This document shows positions 7,465 to 13,851 of a stretch of 22,020 nucleotides of DNA, in pieces. Every line of letters begins with the position of its first letter. Positions within the stretch are counted from its first letter, which is position 1. A program made the position numbers and the translations under genes. This DNA is from JAFGOY01 sp034430335. GTDB taxonomy: Bacteria > Chloroflexota > Anaerolineae > Aggregatilineales > UBA3940. The notes beneath the pieces were generated by a model. The model saw only the letters and a list, made by a program, of their open reading frames with translations. It had not been told where the DNA came from and searched no databases. The DNA is taken from contig DAOUES010000066.1 in assembly GCA_034430335.1 (NCBI GenBank), positions 1-22,020 of the forward strand, written 5' to 3'.

Positions 7465-8109
7465 ATGTTACTTCAACAGATACGAGAAGAATTGGTGACA
7501 CTTAATCGCGCATTGCCGGAAAACGGGCTGGTGAAATGGACCAGCGGCAATGTCAGCATACGTGATACGGAAACCGGTTATGTGGCAATAAAGCCCTCCG
7601 GAGTGACGTTCGAGAACCTGACCCCTGAGAGCATGGTCGTTGTTGATCTGGAAGGCAGTATCGTCGAAGGGGATGCCAAACCCTCCTCAGACACAGCAAG
7701 TCACCTTTATATCTATCGCCATATGCCAGAGGTCAATGGGGTAGTTCATACTCACTCGAACTACGCTACGGCATTTGCTGCCGTTGGGCAGCCAATCCCG
7801 CCGGTACTGACCGCCATCGCCGACGAGTTCGGTGGGCCGATCCCATGCGGCGATTTCGCCCTGATCGGCGGCGAGCAGATCGGGAAAGTTGTTGTGGAGT
7901 CCATCGGCAGTTCCCCGGCGATACTGCTTAAAAATCACGGCGTGTTTACCATCGGGCCGTCAGGTGAAGCCGCCGTCAAAGCGGCGGTCATGGTCGAAGA
8001 TGTCGCCCGGACGGTATGGCTGGCGCTGCAAATCGGGCAGCCGGAGGAAATCCCGGAAGAGCTTATTGCCAAGCTGCACAATCGCTACACTAACGTTTAC
8101 GGACAATAA
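7465..8109 (+). CDS. araD: L-ribulose-5-phosphate 4-epimerase (class II aldolase/AraD family)
   Basis: Interconverts L-ribulose 5-phosphate and D-xylulose 5-phosphate, feeding the pentose phosphate pathway. 214 aa, slightly shorter than E. coli AraD (231). Key residues keep AraD spacing: phosphate/substrate segments TSGNVS (26-31) and KPSG (43-46), Asp76 in SSDT, zinc ligands His95 and His97 (VHTHS) and His158 (KNHG), the acid/base Asp120 (IADEFGG), and a C-terminal Tyr212 in VYGQ matching the catalytic Tyr at the very end of E. coli AraD. This C-terminal Tyr and Asp120 favour epimerase over L-fuculose-phosphate aldolase. An AGGAT Shine-Dalgarno precedes ATG 7465. It follows the kinase by 30 bp. 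No araA isomerase is nearby. A decayed second copy of its 3' end lies at 11383-11505. Confidence 0.88.
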   Translation: MLLQQIREELVTLNRALPENGLVKWTSGNVSIRDTETGYVAIKPSGVTFENLTPESMVVVDLEGSIVEGDAKPSSDTASHLYIYRHMPEVNGVVHTHSNYATAFAAVGQPIPPVLTAIADEFGGPIPCGDFALIGGEQIGKVVVESIGSSPAILLKNHGVFTIGPSGEAAVKAAVMVEDVARTVWLALQIGQPEEIPEELIAKLHNRYTNVYGQ

Positions 8110-8198
8110 ATGCCAAGTGCATATCACTATATAGCTTTTCTAAAGATTCAAAGGAGGTGGTACACACATAGATAAAAAGCGGAGAAAGATGTTCCACT

Positions 8199-8210
8199 GT
8201 TCATTTGAAC
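8199..8210. promoter_or_regulatory. Interrupted palindrome before the second binding-protein gene
   Basis: GTTCATTTGAAC has 5-bp inverted arms (GTTCA/TGAAC) around TT, 28 bp upstream of the ATG at 8239. The 129-bp gap also holds a Shine-Dalgarno-like AAAGGAGGTGG at about 8150-8160 that leads into no usable frame. Possible regulator site or leader hairpin; tentative. Confidence 0.25.
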
Positions 8211-8238
8211 AAACAATATAAAGGGAGATAGAAAGAAA

Positions 8239-9444
8239 ATGGAAACCAAGAAGAAACTGCTCATCCTTTGTGCCGTGCTTGTTTTAGGTTTGGTTCTCGC
8301 GGCTTGTACACCGGCGGCCCCGGCTGTTGACGAAGGAAAAATCAACGAGTTGGAAGCCGAGTTAGCCCAGGCCGAAGCCGATCTCGCGGCTGCTAAGGAA
8401 ACCGGGCAGGACGTTGCCGATCTGGAAGCAGCGCTCGAATCTGCCCAGGCCGATCTGGCCGATGCTGAAGCAGCGGCAGCAGAAGCCGCCGCCGCGCCTG
8501 TCGAAGAACCGGCGGCAGCAGATGAAGGCGCGAAGTGGTGTTCAAACACCGATATCGTGTTCTTCCCCGGCGGTTCACCCGGCGGCCCGTTTGCTACGGT
8601 TGTCTATAACGGTGCCGTGCAGGCTGCCGAGGACCTGGGTGCAAACGTGGAATACGTATGGTCTGACTGGAACCCGGAGAACATGATCACTCAATTCGCC
8701 GAGGCCATGGCCACCAACCCGGATGGCATCGCCATCATGGGGCACCCAGGTGACGAAGCGTTTGCGCCTCTGGTTGAAGAAGCTGAAGCTCAGGGCATTG
8801 TTGTGACCAGCATGAATACCCAGTTGCCCGAACTGCAATCAGCGTACAGCTCGGCTGGCTTTGGTTATGTCGGCGCAATCCTGTATGATGCCGGTTATGC
8901 CCTTGGCAAGGAATCCGTTGCCCGCTTTGACCTGCAGGAAGGCGACCGGGCGATGGTTTGGGGCTTGCTGGCTCAGGCAGGGCGCGGCGAGCGTACCCGT
9001 GGTGTGGTTGACGCTCTTGAAGATGCGGGCCTCGTTGTCGATTACCTGGAGATTGATGATGCCACCAACGCTGATGCGGCGGCTGGTGTCCCAACTTTCG
9101 TCGGCTATGCTTCGGCTAACCCGGATGTCAAGCTGATTGTGACCGACCACGGCGCGCTGACTGCTACCCAGGAAACCTACCTGACCGCCGCTGGCTTCGG
9201 ACCCGATGACGTTTACGCCGCCGGTTTCGACCTTTCACCGGCAACCGTGACGGCTATCCAGGGTGGCTGGACTGACCTGGTGATCGACCAGCAGCAGTGG
9301 CTGCAAGGCTATATGGCCGTCCTGCAAATCTGCTTGACGGATAACTATGCCTTTACCGGTTTGCAGATCGACACTGGCGCGGGCTTTGCCCACAAGGATA
9401 ACGTGGACTTGCTCGAAGCCCTTGTCGGTGAACAAATTCGCTAG
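8239..9444 (+). CDS. Sugar-binding lipoprotein with long coiled-coil stalk (ABC importer)
   Basis: Substrate-binding lipoprotein of the rightward operon's importer; 401 aa. The signal peptide ends at Cys23 (LAAC lipobox). Residues about 33-88 are an uninterrupted Ala/Glu/Leu-rich coiled coil, followed by an Ala/Pro/Glu-rich linker to about 100. The binding domain is of the type 1 periplasmic sugar-binding fold (Peripla_BP_4-like), with FFPGGSPGGPFATVV, GAVQAAEDLGANVEYVWSDWNPENMI, NPDGIAIMGHPGD and VVTSMN. It sits between araD and the FrcA-type ATPase, in the usual order for CUT2-type monosaccharide importers. An AGGGAGA sequence precedes the ATG. The substrate is probably the pentose or pentitol consumed by the upstream enzymes. 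A large hairpin separates it from the ATPase, consistent with higher expression than the membrane parts. Confidence 0.9.
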   Translation: METKKKLLILCAVLVLGLVLAACTPAAPAVDEGKINELEAELAQAEADLAAAKETGQDVADLEAALESAQADLADAEAAAAEAAAAPVEEPAAADEGAKWCSNTDIVFFPGGSPGGPFATVVYNGAVQAAEDLGANVEYVWSDWNPENMITQFAEAMATNPDGIAIMGHPGDEAFAPLVEEAEAQGIVVTSMNTQLPELQSAYSSAGFGYVGAILYDAGYALGKESVARFDLQEGDRAMVWGLLAQAGRGERTRGVVDALEDAGLVVDYLEIDDATNADAAAGVPTFVGYASANPDVKLIVTDHGALTATQETYLTAAGFGPDDVYAAGFDLSPATVTAIQGGWTDLVIDQQQWLQGYMAVLQICLTDNYAFTGLQIDTGAGFAHKDNVDLLEALVGEQIR

Positions 9445-9500
9445 TAACCGTTTTTGTTCTCGATAAAAAGGTTGTAGATAGTCGAGGGACAAACCACGCA

Positions 9501-9553
9501 AGGGCCAATCGATCGGTATTGAGTGACAGTCTGAAATGCCGTCGGTTGGCCCT
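9501..9553 (+). promoter_or_regulatory. Large intercistronic hairpin between binding protein and ATPase genes
   Basis: AGGGCCAATCGAT (9501-9513) pairs with GTCGGTTGGCCCT (9541-9553), 13 bp with two G-U pairs. After one bulged C it continues with GGTATT (9515-9520) on AATGCC (9535-9540), giving a 19-bp stem and a 14-nt loop. It lies 57 bp past the binding-protein stop and 12 bp before the ATPase Shine-Dalgarno. No T-run follows, so it likely protects the upstream mRNA or attenuates readthrough. Confidence 0.6.
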
Positions 9554-9577
9554 CGCTCCTCTAACAAGGAGTATTGT

Positions 9578-10363
9578 ATGACCTATCGAATAGAACTCAA
9601 AAAAGTATCGAAGTCTTTTGGTGAGGTACAGGCCCTGAAGGACGTCGACTTCAAACTCGACCAGAATGAAGTGGTTGGCGTGCTGGGTGACAATGGCGCT
9701 GGGAAGTCTACTCTTATCAAGATTCTCACAGGCTATCACCAGCCCACATCGGGCGAAATCTACTTCAACGGTGAACAAATAGAAAATCTGACTGTTCCGA
9801 AAGCCAGAAAACTCGGCGTCGAGACGGTTTACCAGGAACGCGCATTGGCAGAGCTGCAGGCTCTTTGGCGCAACATCTTTCTGGGGCGGGAGTTGAGCAA
9901 TCCATTGGGCTTTATGGATATTCAGAAAATGAAAACCGAGACCCACCGCCTGATGATCGAATCAATGGGTTTCACTTCGTCCGCTGTCACGCCCGATTCA
10001 CCTATTGGAACCTTTTCTGGTGGAGAGAAACAGGGTGTGGCTATCGTACGTGCCTTGTATTTCAATGCCGATATCATCATCCTGGATGAACCCACGATGG
10101 GTCTATCATTGAAAGAAACGCGGAAATTACTCAATTTTGTACGTGGCATCAAGGGTGCGGGGAAATCAGCGGTTTTCATTGACCACAATATCTTTCATGT
10201 ATACGACGTGGCAGATCGGGTCATTGTAATTGACCGGGGTATGGTAGCCGGGGAATTCAATACCTCAGACATTACACTGGAAGATCTCATGGATAGAATG
10301 TACCGGATTGCCGAAACAGGCAGCTTTGATGGCAAGGTCGAGCAGGAATACTCCCAGGGGTGA
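9578..10363 (+). CDS. Sugar ABC transporter ATP-binding protein, FrcA type
   Basis: Single-domain ATPase (261 aa) that powers the monosaccharide importer from the cytoplasmic face. Walker A is GDNGAGKST (37-45), Q-loop Gln86 (VYQE), signature FSGGEKQG (146-153), Walker B IIILDEPT with Glu171, and switch His203 (IDHN). The signature departs from LSGGQRQR, but the catalytic residues are intact. Most CUT2 ATPases (RbsA, YtfR) are about 500-aa fused duplicates; the half-size form is typical of the FrcA (fructose) subgroup and works as a homodimer. AAGGAG lies 6 bp before ATG 9578. The stop TGA is within a few bases of the permease start, so the two are translationally coupled. Confidence 0.93.
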   Translation: MTYRIELKKVSKSFGEVQALKDVDFKLDQNEVVGVLGDNGAGKSTLIKILTGYHQPTSGEIYFNGEQIENLTVPKARKLGVETVYQERALAELQALWRNIFLGRELSNPLGFMDIQKMKTETHRLMIESMGFTSSAVTPDSPIGTFSGGEKQGVAIVRALYFNADIIILDEPTMGLSLKETRKLLNFVRGIKGAGKSAVFIDHNIFHVYDVADRVIVIDRGMVAGEFNTSDITLEDLMDRMYRIAETGSFDGKVEQEYSQG

Positions 10364-10368
10364 CAATA

Positions 10369-11373
10369 ATGACCAACTCAGAATCAATACAACCTTACCA
10401 GGACAAGTTCTCGCTGGCCAAGTTTGCCCGTTCCAATGGCACTCAACTTGGCATTTTTGGCGTTTTTATTGCGTTGTGGATTGTTTTCATTATCTCAGCG
10501 CCCGATACTTTCCTTGCCTCGAATATCTACCTTGCCTTCATGTCCACCATCCCCTTCTTTGCCATCATGGCAATGCCGCTTACCCTGGCGGTCATCGCGG
10601 GGGAGATGGATTTGTCGTTCACGTCTATTATGGCTATGGGCATGATTGCCTTCATATTGACCTATGACGCAACAAGCAGCGTCGCATTGGCTTTTATCGC
10701 TGCCTTGTTGATGGGAACTGTCGCCGGCTTTCTGAATGGCATAATCGTGGTCATATTCGGTATTCCGTCTCTGGTGGCAACGATTGGTACCCAATTCTTC
10801 TGGAGAGGGGCTGTCCTTGTGCTCTCGGAGGGAAGAAGTGGCTCGTTGGGATACACCAGAGACTCTCTGCTGCACCCTGTTCTGGTCGGCAAGATCGGGG
10901 GTGTCTTCCCTATGCAAATGGTCTGGCTGATCATTGTTACGATTGCAATGTGGGCGCTGCTCAACAGGCATCGTTTTGGCTCCCACGTCTTTTTGATCGG
11001 CGATAATGAAAACTCTGCCAGATTGATGGGTATCAACGCTGGCCGGGTGCGCATCATCGTGTTTTCGCTTATCGGTGCAATTTCTGCCTTTGCCGGGGTG
11101 ATTTCCAGCCTGTATGTAACCTATTTCTGGCCAAGCCTGGGGGAGGGATACCTGCTGCGCACCCTGGCCTCCGTCTTTTTGGGCGGGACATCGGTTTTTG
11201 GTGGTGCCGGTACGGTCTTCGGTACTTTTATCGGAGCTTTCATCATTGGGGCTATTGAGGCTGCGACTGTCGCTGTTGGCTTGACTGGATTCTGGACCCA
11301 GTTAATCTACGGTTTGATCATTGTCACGTCGGTCATCATGCATAGCTATCTACGTCGAGGCTTGAAGAAGTAA
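10369..11373 (+). CDS. Sugar ABC transporter permease, FrcC/RbsC type
   Basis: Integral membrane channel subunit, 334 aa, with about 8-10 hydrophobic segments. The family motif appears as PLTLAVIAGEMDLSFTSIMA (about 69-88), with GIPSLVATIGTQFFWRG and a C-terminal FLGGTSVFGGAGTVFGTFIGA. The ATG at 10369 is preferred because AGGGG lies about 8 bp upstream. GTG 10360, which overlaps the ATPase stop by 4 bp, is the alternative. It completes the importer with the binding protein (8239) and ATPase (9578), and pairs as a homodimer in related systems. It is the last intact gene of the operon; 9 bp after its stop begins a relic of another araD gene. Confidence 0.92.
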   Translation: MTNSESIQPYQDKFSLAKFARSNGTQLGIFGVFIALWIVFIISAPDTFLASNIYLAFMSTIPFFAIMAMPLTLAVIAGEMDLSFTSIMAMGMIAFILTYDATSSVALAFIAALLMGTVAGFLNGIIVVIFGIPSLVATIGTQFFWRGAVLVLSEGRSGSLGYTRDSLLHPVLVGKIGGVFPMQMVWLIIVTIAMWALLNRHRFGSHVFLIGDNENSARLMGINAGRVRIIVFSLIGAISAFAGVISSLYVTYFWPSLGEGYLLRTLASVFLGGTSVFGGAGTVFGTFIGAFIIGAIEAATVAVGLTGFWTQLIYGLIIVTSVIMHSYLRRGLKK

Positions 11374-11382
11374 CACCGGTGA

Positions 11383-11505
11383 CTGTATGAAGAAACTGTA
11401 TGCACTGTGTTGATGACCTTTCAAATTGACGTGGCGAACGAAATCGCCAACGAAGATGTAAAAAAACTGCACGATCGCTACATCAATGTTTATGGTCAAC
11501 AATAG
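11383..11505 (+). pseudogene. Relic of a second araD (C-terminal 38 codons only)
   Basis: Starting after an in-frame TGA at 11380-11382, this frame reads through to TAG 11503-11505 and ends KKLHDRYINVYGQQ. Without gaps, 38 codons (11386-11499) match residues 177-214 of the intact AraD at 7465-8109, with 18 identical residues including QI, EI, KLH, RY and the terminal NVYGQ that carries the catalytic Tyr. No upstream part of an AraD gene precedes it; the permease stop is 9 bp away. The DNA is diverged from the intact copy, so it is not a fresh duplication. Most likely the scar of a deletion or recombination in which another operon's araD was lost. A separate small protein is unlikely. Confidence 0.8.
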
Positions 11506-11525
11506 CACCATTCTGATCAAGAGCC

Positions 11526-11559
11526 GCGTCCCCCTCCGTTGATGGATGGAGGGGGACGC
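11526..11559 (+). terminator. Strong hairpin ending the sugar operon
   Basis: GCGTCCCCCTCC (11526-11537) and GGAGGGGGACGC (11548-11559) form a perfect, GC-rich 12-bp stem with a 10-nt loop, 20 bp past the araD relic stop. Only CGATAAG follows, with no T-run, so it may need Rho or act as a 3' stabiliser, but its position and strength make it the likely end of the operon transcript. Confidence 0.6.
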
Positions 11560-11683
11560 CGATAAGCTTCTGCATAAGCCAAAAACCAGGTTTAACCCTC
11601 GCGACATTACCAGGCGTTTTTTCTCTGCTGTTACAAAAATCAAAAGATGTATGTATCGAAGTGGGATGGGGTCAAGAATTTAA

Positions 11684-11689
11684 TATAAT
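11684..11689 (+). promoter_or_regulatory. Possible -10 box for the pentapeptide-repeat gene
   Basis: A perfect TATAAT in an AT-rich stretch of the 337-bp gap 11506-11842. No good -35 at 16-18 bp was found. A second perfect TATAAT lies at 11767-11772, again without a clear -35. Both share the longer string TATAATAGT. One or both may be promoter elements of the downstream gene. Confidence 0.35.
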
Positions 11690-11715
11690 AGTAGTAGGTC
11701 GGTTGGGCCTCTGGC

Positions 11716-11765
11716 AAGGCAAATGGACGCAATGACGGCGTTTCATGCGGCTGCGAGTTTGCCTT
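11716..11765 (+). promoter_or_regulatory. Nested inverted repeat upstream of the pentapeptide-repeat gene
   Basis: Outer arms AAGGCAAA (11716-11723) and TTTGCCTT (11758-11765) are perfect 8-bp inverted repeats. Inside, CGC-A-ATGA pairs with TCAT-GCG apart from one bulged A. The element lies between the two TATAAT boxes, so it could fold in the leader of the transcript from the first box or act as a DNA site. The remaining gap holds nothing else recognised. Confidence 0.4.
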
Positions 11766-11842
11766 CTATAATAGTGGCTCACTCATGACTTTTTACGAGT
11801 CGCTGCTGGTCAAACTGGTGGACGTGGACAAGGAGGCAATTG

Positions 11843-12844
11843 GTGACAAGAAAGTGTGTGAATTGTAACAATGATATCCGGGACTTTGCGCGGGTTTGTG
11901 CTTCCTGTGAAACATTTCAACCTTTAAAGGAACTCTCGCCTGCTCCTCCCAGCATATCAAATTGGAATGGGAGTGACTCGTTGGAGAGCCTGGATCTGTC
12001 GTGGTGCGATCTTTCTCACGCATCGCTGCACCGGGCAAACCTGGACGGGGCCAATCTGGAAGGGGCCGACCTGAGCTTTGCCGATCTGTCCGAGGCAAAT
12101 TTGCGGGACGCAAACCTGCGCAGTGCTATCCTGGTGGGAGCCAACCTGGAAAAAGCCGACCCCACCGGGGCCAGCTTCGAAGACGCGGTATTGTGGAACA
12201 CCAACATGCAGAAGACCTATCTATCAAGTACGAACCTGGCCGGTGCCTATTTACGAGAGCTTGACCTGCACAATGCGTTTATAGAAACAAACCTGTCTCA
12301 AGCCCATATCCAGGATGTCGATCTACAGGGGGCCAGTCTGACATCGGCGAACCTGGAGGAGGCAAGCCTGTACAACGTCCGGTTGGATGGGGGAAAACTG
12401 GGGGGCGGCAATTTGCGGGGAGCCAGTTTGCGTGCAACAACAGCAACACGGGCCGAACTGGTCATGGCGCACCTGGATAGGGCAAATTTCGAAGATGTCG
12501 ATCTCCGGCGGGCCAACTTATTTGAGGCCAATCTCAACGAAGTCTCTTTTAAAAACGTCATTTTATCAGAGGCCGATCTGCGGGGGGCCAACCTGGAAAA
12601 CGCTTTTCTCCGGTTTGTCGAATTTGATCAGACAGTGCTGAAGAACGCCGTTTTTAAAAATGCAGACCTTGCTCACAGCCCCCTGGAAAAAGCAGCCTCG
12701 TTGGATTTCGCGAACCTGGAAGGGATGTATCTCGACTTTGTGCACCCGAGCACACAGGATGTCGTCTACAGGCGGCTTCGAGAAATCGGCTTCCTTGAGG
12801 GGGTTACCCTGCCCGATGGCACGATGACACCCGGAAAGATATAG
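11843..12844 (+). CDS. Pentapeptide-repeat protein with N-terminal zinc ribbon
   Basis: 333 aa from GTG 11843, chosen because AAGGAGG lies 6 bp upstream; TTG 11840 is too close to it. Residues 5-22 carry Cys5-x2-Cys8 and Cys19-x2-Cys22, a small zinc ribbon. From about 45 to 290 there are dozens of A(D/N)LxxA repeats (for example ANLDGANLEGADLSFADL), which fold as a right-handed quadrilateral beta-helix. A short non-repeat C-terminus follows. Some pentapeptide proteins (Qnr, MfpA) mimic DNA and protect gyrase, but most have no known function, and this one has no specific Qnr feature I can identify. It stands alone, with a structured upstream region and its own intrinsic terminator. The zinc ribbon suggests a nucleic-acid or protein contact. 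Confidence 0.9.
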   Translation: MTRKCVNCNNDIRDFARVCASCETFQPLKELSPAPPSISNWNGSDSLESLDLSWCDLSHASLHRANLDGANLEGADLSFADLSEANLRDANLRSAILVGANLEKADPTGASFEDAVLWNTNMQKTYLSSTNLAGAYLRELDLHNAFIETNLSQAHIQDVDLQGASLTSANLEEASLYNVRLDGGKLGGGNLRGASLRATTATRAELVMAHLDRANFEDVDLRRANLFEANLNEVSFKNVILSEADLRGANLENAFLRFVEFDQTVLKNAVFKNADLAHSPLEKAASLDFANLEGMYLDFVHPSTQDVVYRRLREIGFLEGVTLPDGTMTPGKI

Positions 12845-12877
12845 AAGTCCCTGAAACGGGGATCGTTTTCCACAGCC

Positions 12878-12915
12878 GGGTGCTTTTTCTTTCCAGAAGA
12901 AGCGCCCTTTTATTT
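12878..12915 (+). terminator. Intrinsic terminator of the pentapeptide-repeat gene
   Basis: On the plus-strand RNA, GGGTGCTTTTTCT (12878-12890) pairs with AGAAGAAGCGCCC (12895-12907), fully base-paired if two G-U pairs are allowed, with a tiny loop. TTTTATTT (12908-12915) follows. The G-U pairs become C-A mismatches on the other strand, so the terminator is oriented for the plus strand. Confidence 0.78.
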
Positions 12916-12960
12916 GCGCTCGTACAGCGAATGGGATAGCTTTGCAAATTGGGGTGTCAT
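12910..12960 (-). CDS. Possible 16-residue small ORF downstream of the methyltransferase
   Basis: On the minus strand, ATG 12960 is preceded by a perfect AGGAGG (12972-12967) with 6-bp spacing and opens 16 codons reading MTPQFAKLSHSLYERK, ending at TAA 12910. It begins 58 bp after the methyltransferase stop. The ribosome binding site is among the best in the window, which is unusual for chance, but the peptide is too short to classify, and its end overlaps the T-run of the opposing terminator. Could be a small protein, the 5' remnant of a lost gene, or chance. Confidence 0.3.
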   Translation of the reverse strand: MTPQFAKLSHSLYERK

Positions 12961-13017
12961 GTTTAACCTCCTGAAATTTCGCACCTTCCAGGTGGTTTCA
13001 TGATGCCCCCTTTGCTG

Positions 13018-13776
13018 TCATCTGCCCGGTTTGGTGACGTAATAGGTGTGGCTCTCGATGGTAGGACCACACATCGAATCAGGGTGGACATCCAGAACGT
13101 CGACGCCCAACGTGTGGAGATAGTCGATAACGTCGGCCTTCGGAATGAAGGTCATATGCATGGGGGAGAGATTCAGCCGGGTCAGCAGGGTCTTTTCGCC
13201 GACGCCCAACGCTTTCAGGAAAGCGTAGAGTCTCCGGCGGGGCTGAATGCGATTTCTCACACGAATGAAGCTCGGTAGTTGAAAAACCAGCAAGCCGCCG
13301 GGATTCAAGACGCGGACAAATTCGCCCAGGTAGGCTTTGATCGCCACGCGGGTGGGGATATGCTGCAATACACGCGCCGTGTAGATCATATCGAAATGAT
13401 CGTCGGGAAACTGCCGGAGGTCGCCGGACATATTCAGCACAAACTCGCAATTCGTGGCCGACTGGTTCAGTTCGCGGGCACGCTCGACCATCGGGGCGGA
13501 GATATCGACGCCGCAGCATCGAGAAAAGTAGGCCGACAGCGCGCGCGTCAGGCGGCCCAACCCGCAGCCAAAATCAAGCACCAGACCCCGTTTTGAAGGA
13601 CGGCCAAGCTGCTCCGACTTCTGCATGACACCGGCAATCTCTTCTTCCCCGGTGCAAAAGAAAGCATCGAAATCCGGCTCCCCGGATTGACCTTTAGGAA
13701 GCGAAGTCAGCACCGCCCAGCAGGGGTCTAATTCGCCGAGTGCTTCCCAATCCTGTTTGATCTTCGATAGTGACAT
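13018..13776 (-). CDS. Class I SAM-dependent methyltransferase
   Basis: 252 aa from ATG 13776, preceded by AAGGA; a TTG one codon earlier is possible. Rossmann-fold methyltransferase: motif I LVLDFGCGLGRLT (65-77), the acidic residue after strand 2 in GVDIS (Asp91), FDMIYTARVLQHIP (128-141) as motif IV region, and FVRVLNPGGLLVFQLPSF (153-170). The C-terminal part carries basic RVRNRIQPRRRLYAFL. Target is not predictable; the general form resembles methyltransferases acting on small molecules or glycans. It lies downstream of the orphan ABC ATPase with a 75-bp gap on the same strand and converges on the pentapeptide-repeat gene. Confidence 0.88.
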   Translation of the reverse strand: MSLSKIKQDWEALGELDPCWAVLTSLPKGQSGEPDFDAFFCTGEEEIAGVMQKSEQLGRPSKRGLVLDFGCGLGRLTRALSAYFSRCCGVDISAPMVERARELNQSATNCEFVLNMSGDLRQFPDDHFDMIYTARVLQHIPTRVAIKAYLGEFVRVLNPGGLLVFQLPSFIRVRNRIQPRRRLYAFLKALGVGEKTLLTRLNLSPMHMTFIPKADVIDYLHTLGVDVLDVHPDSMCGPTIESHTYYVTKPGR

Positions 13777-13851
13777 CAACCATCCTTGAGTCCGATTTCG
13801 CGTCGACGATAACCCGGCAATGATACAGTATCGAACCGGCGATTGCCATAA

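Noticed and set aside
11990..12700. Repeated GCCAACCTG/GCCGACCTG units as a DNA repeat or CRISPR array
   Set aside because: They are in frame and encode A(N/D)L pentapeptide repeats; there are no constant repeats with unique spacers.
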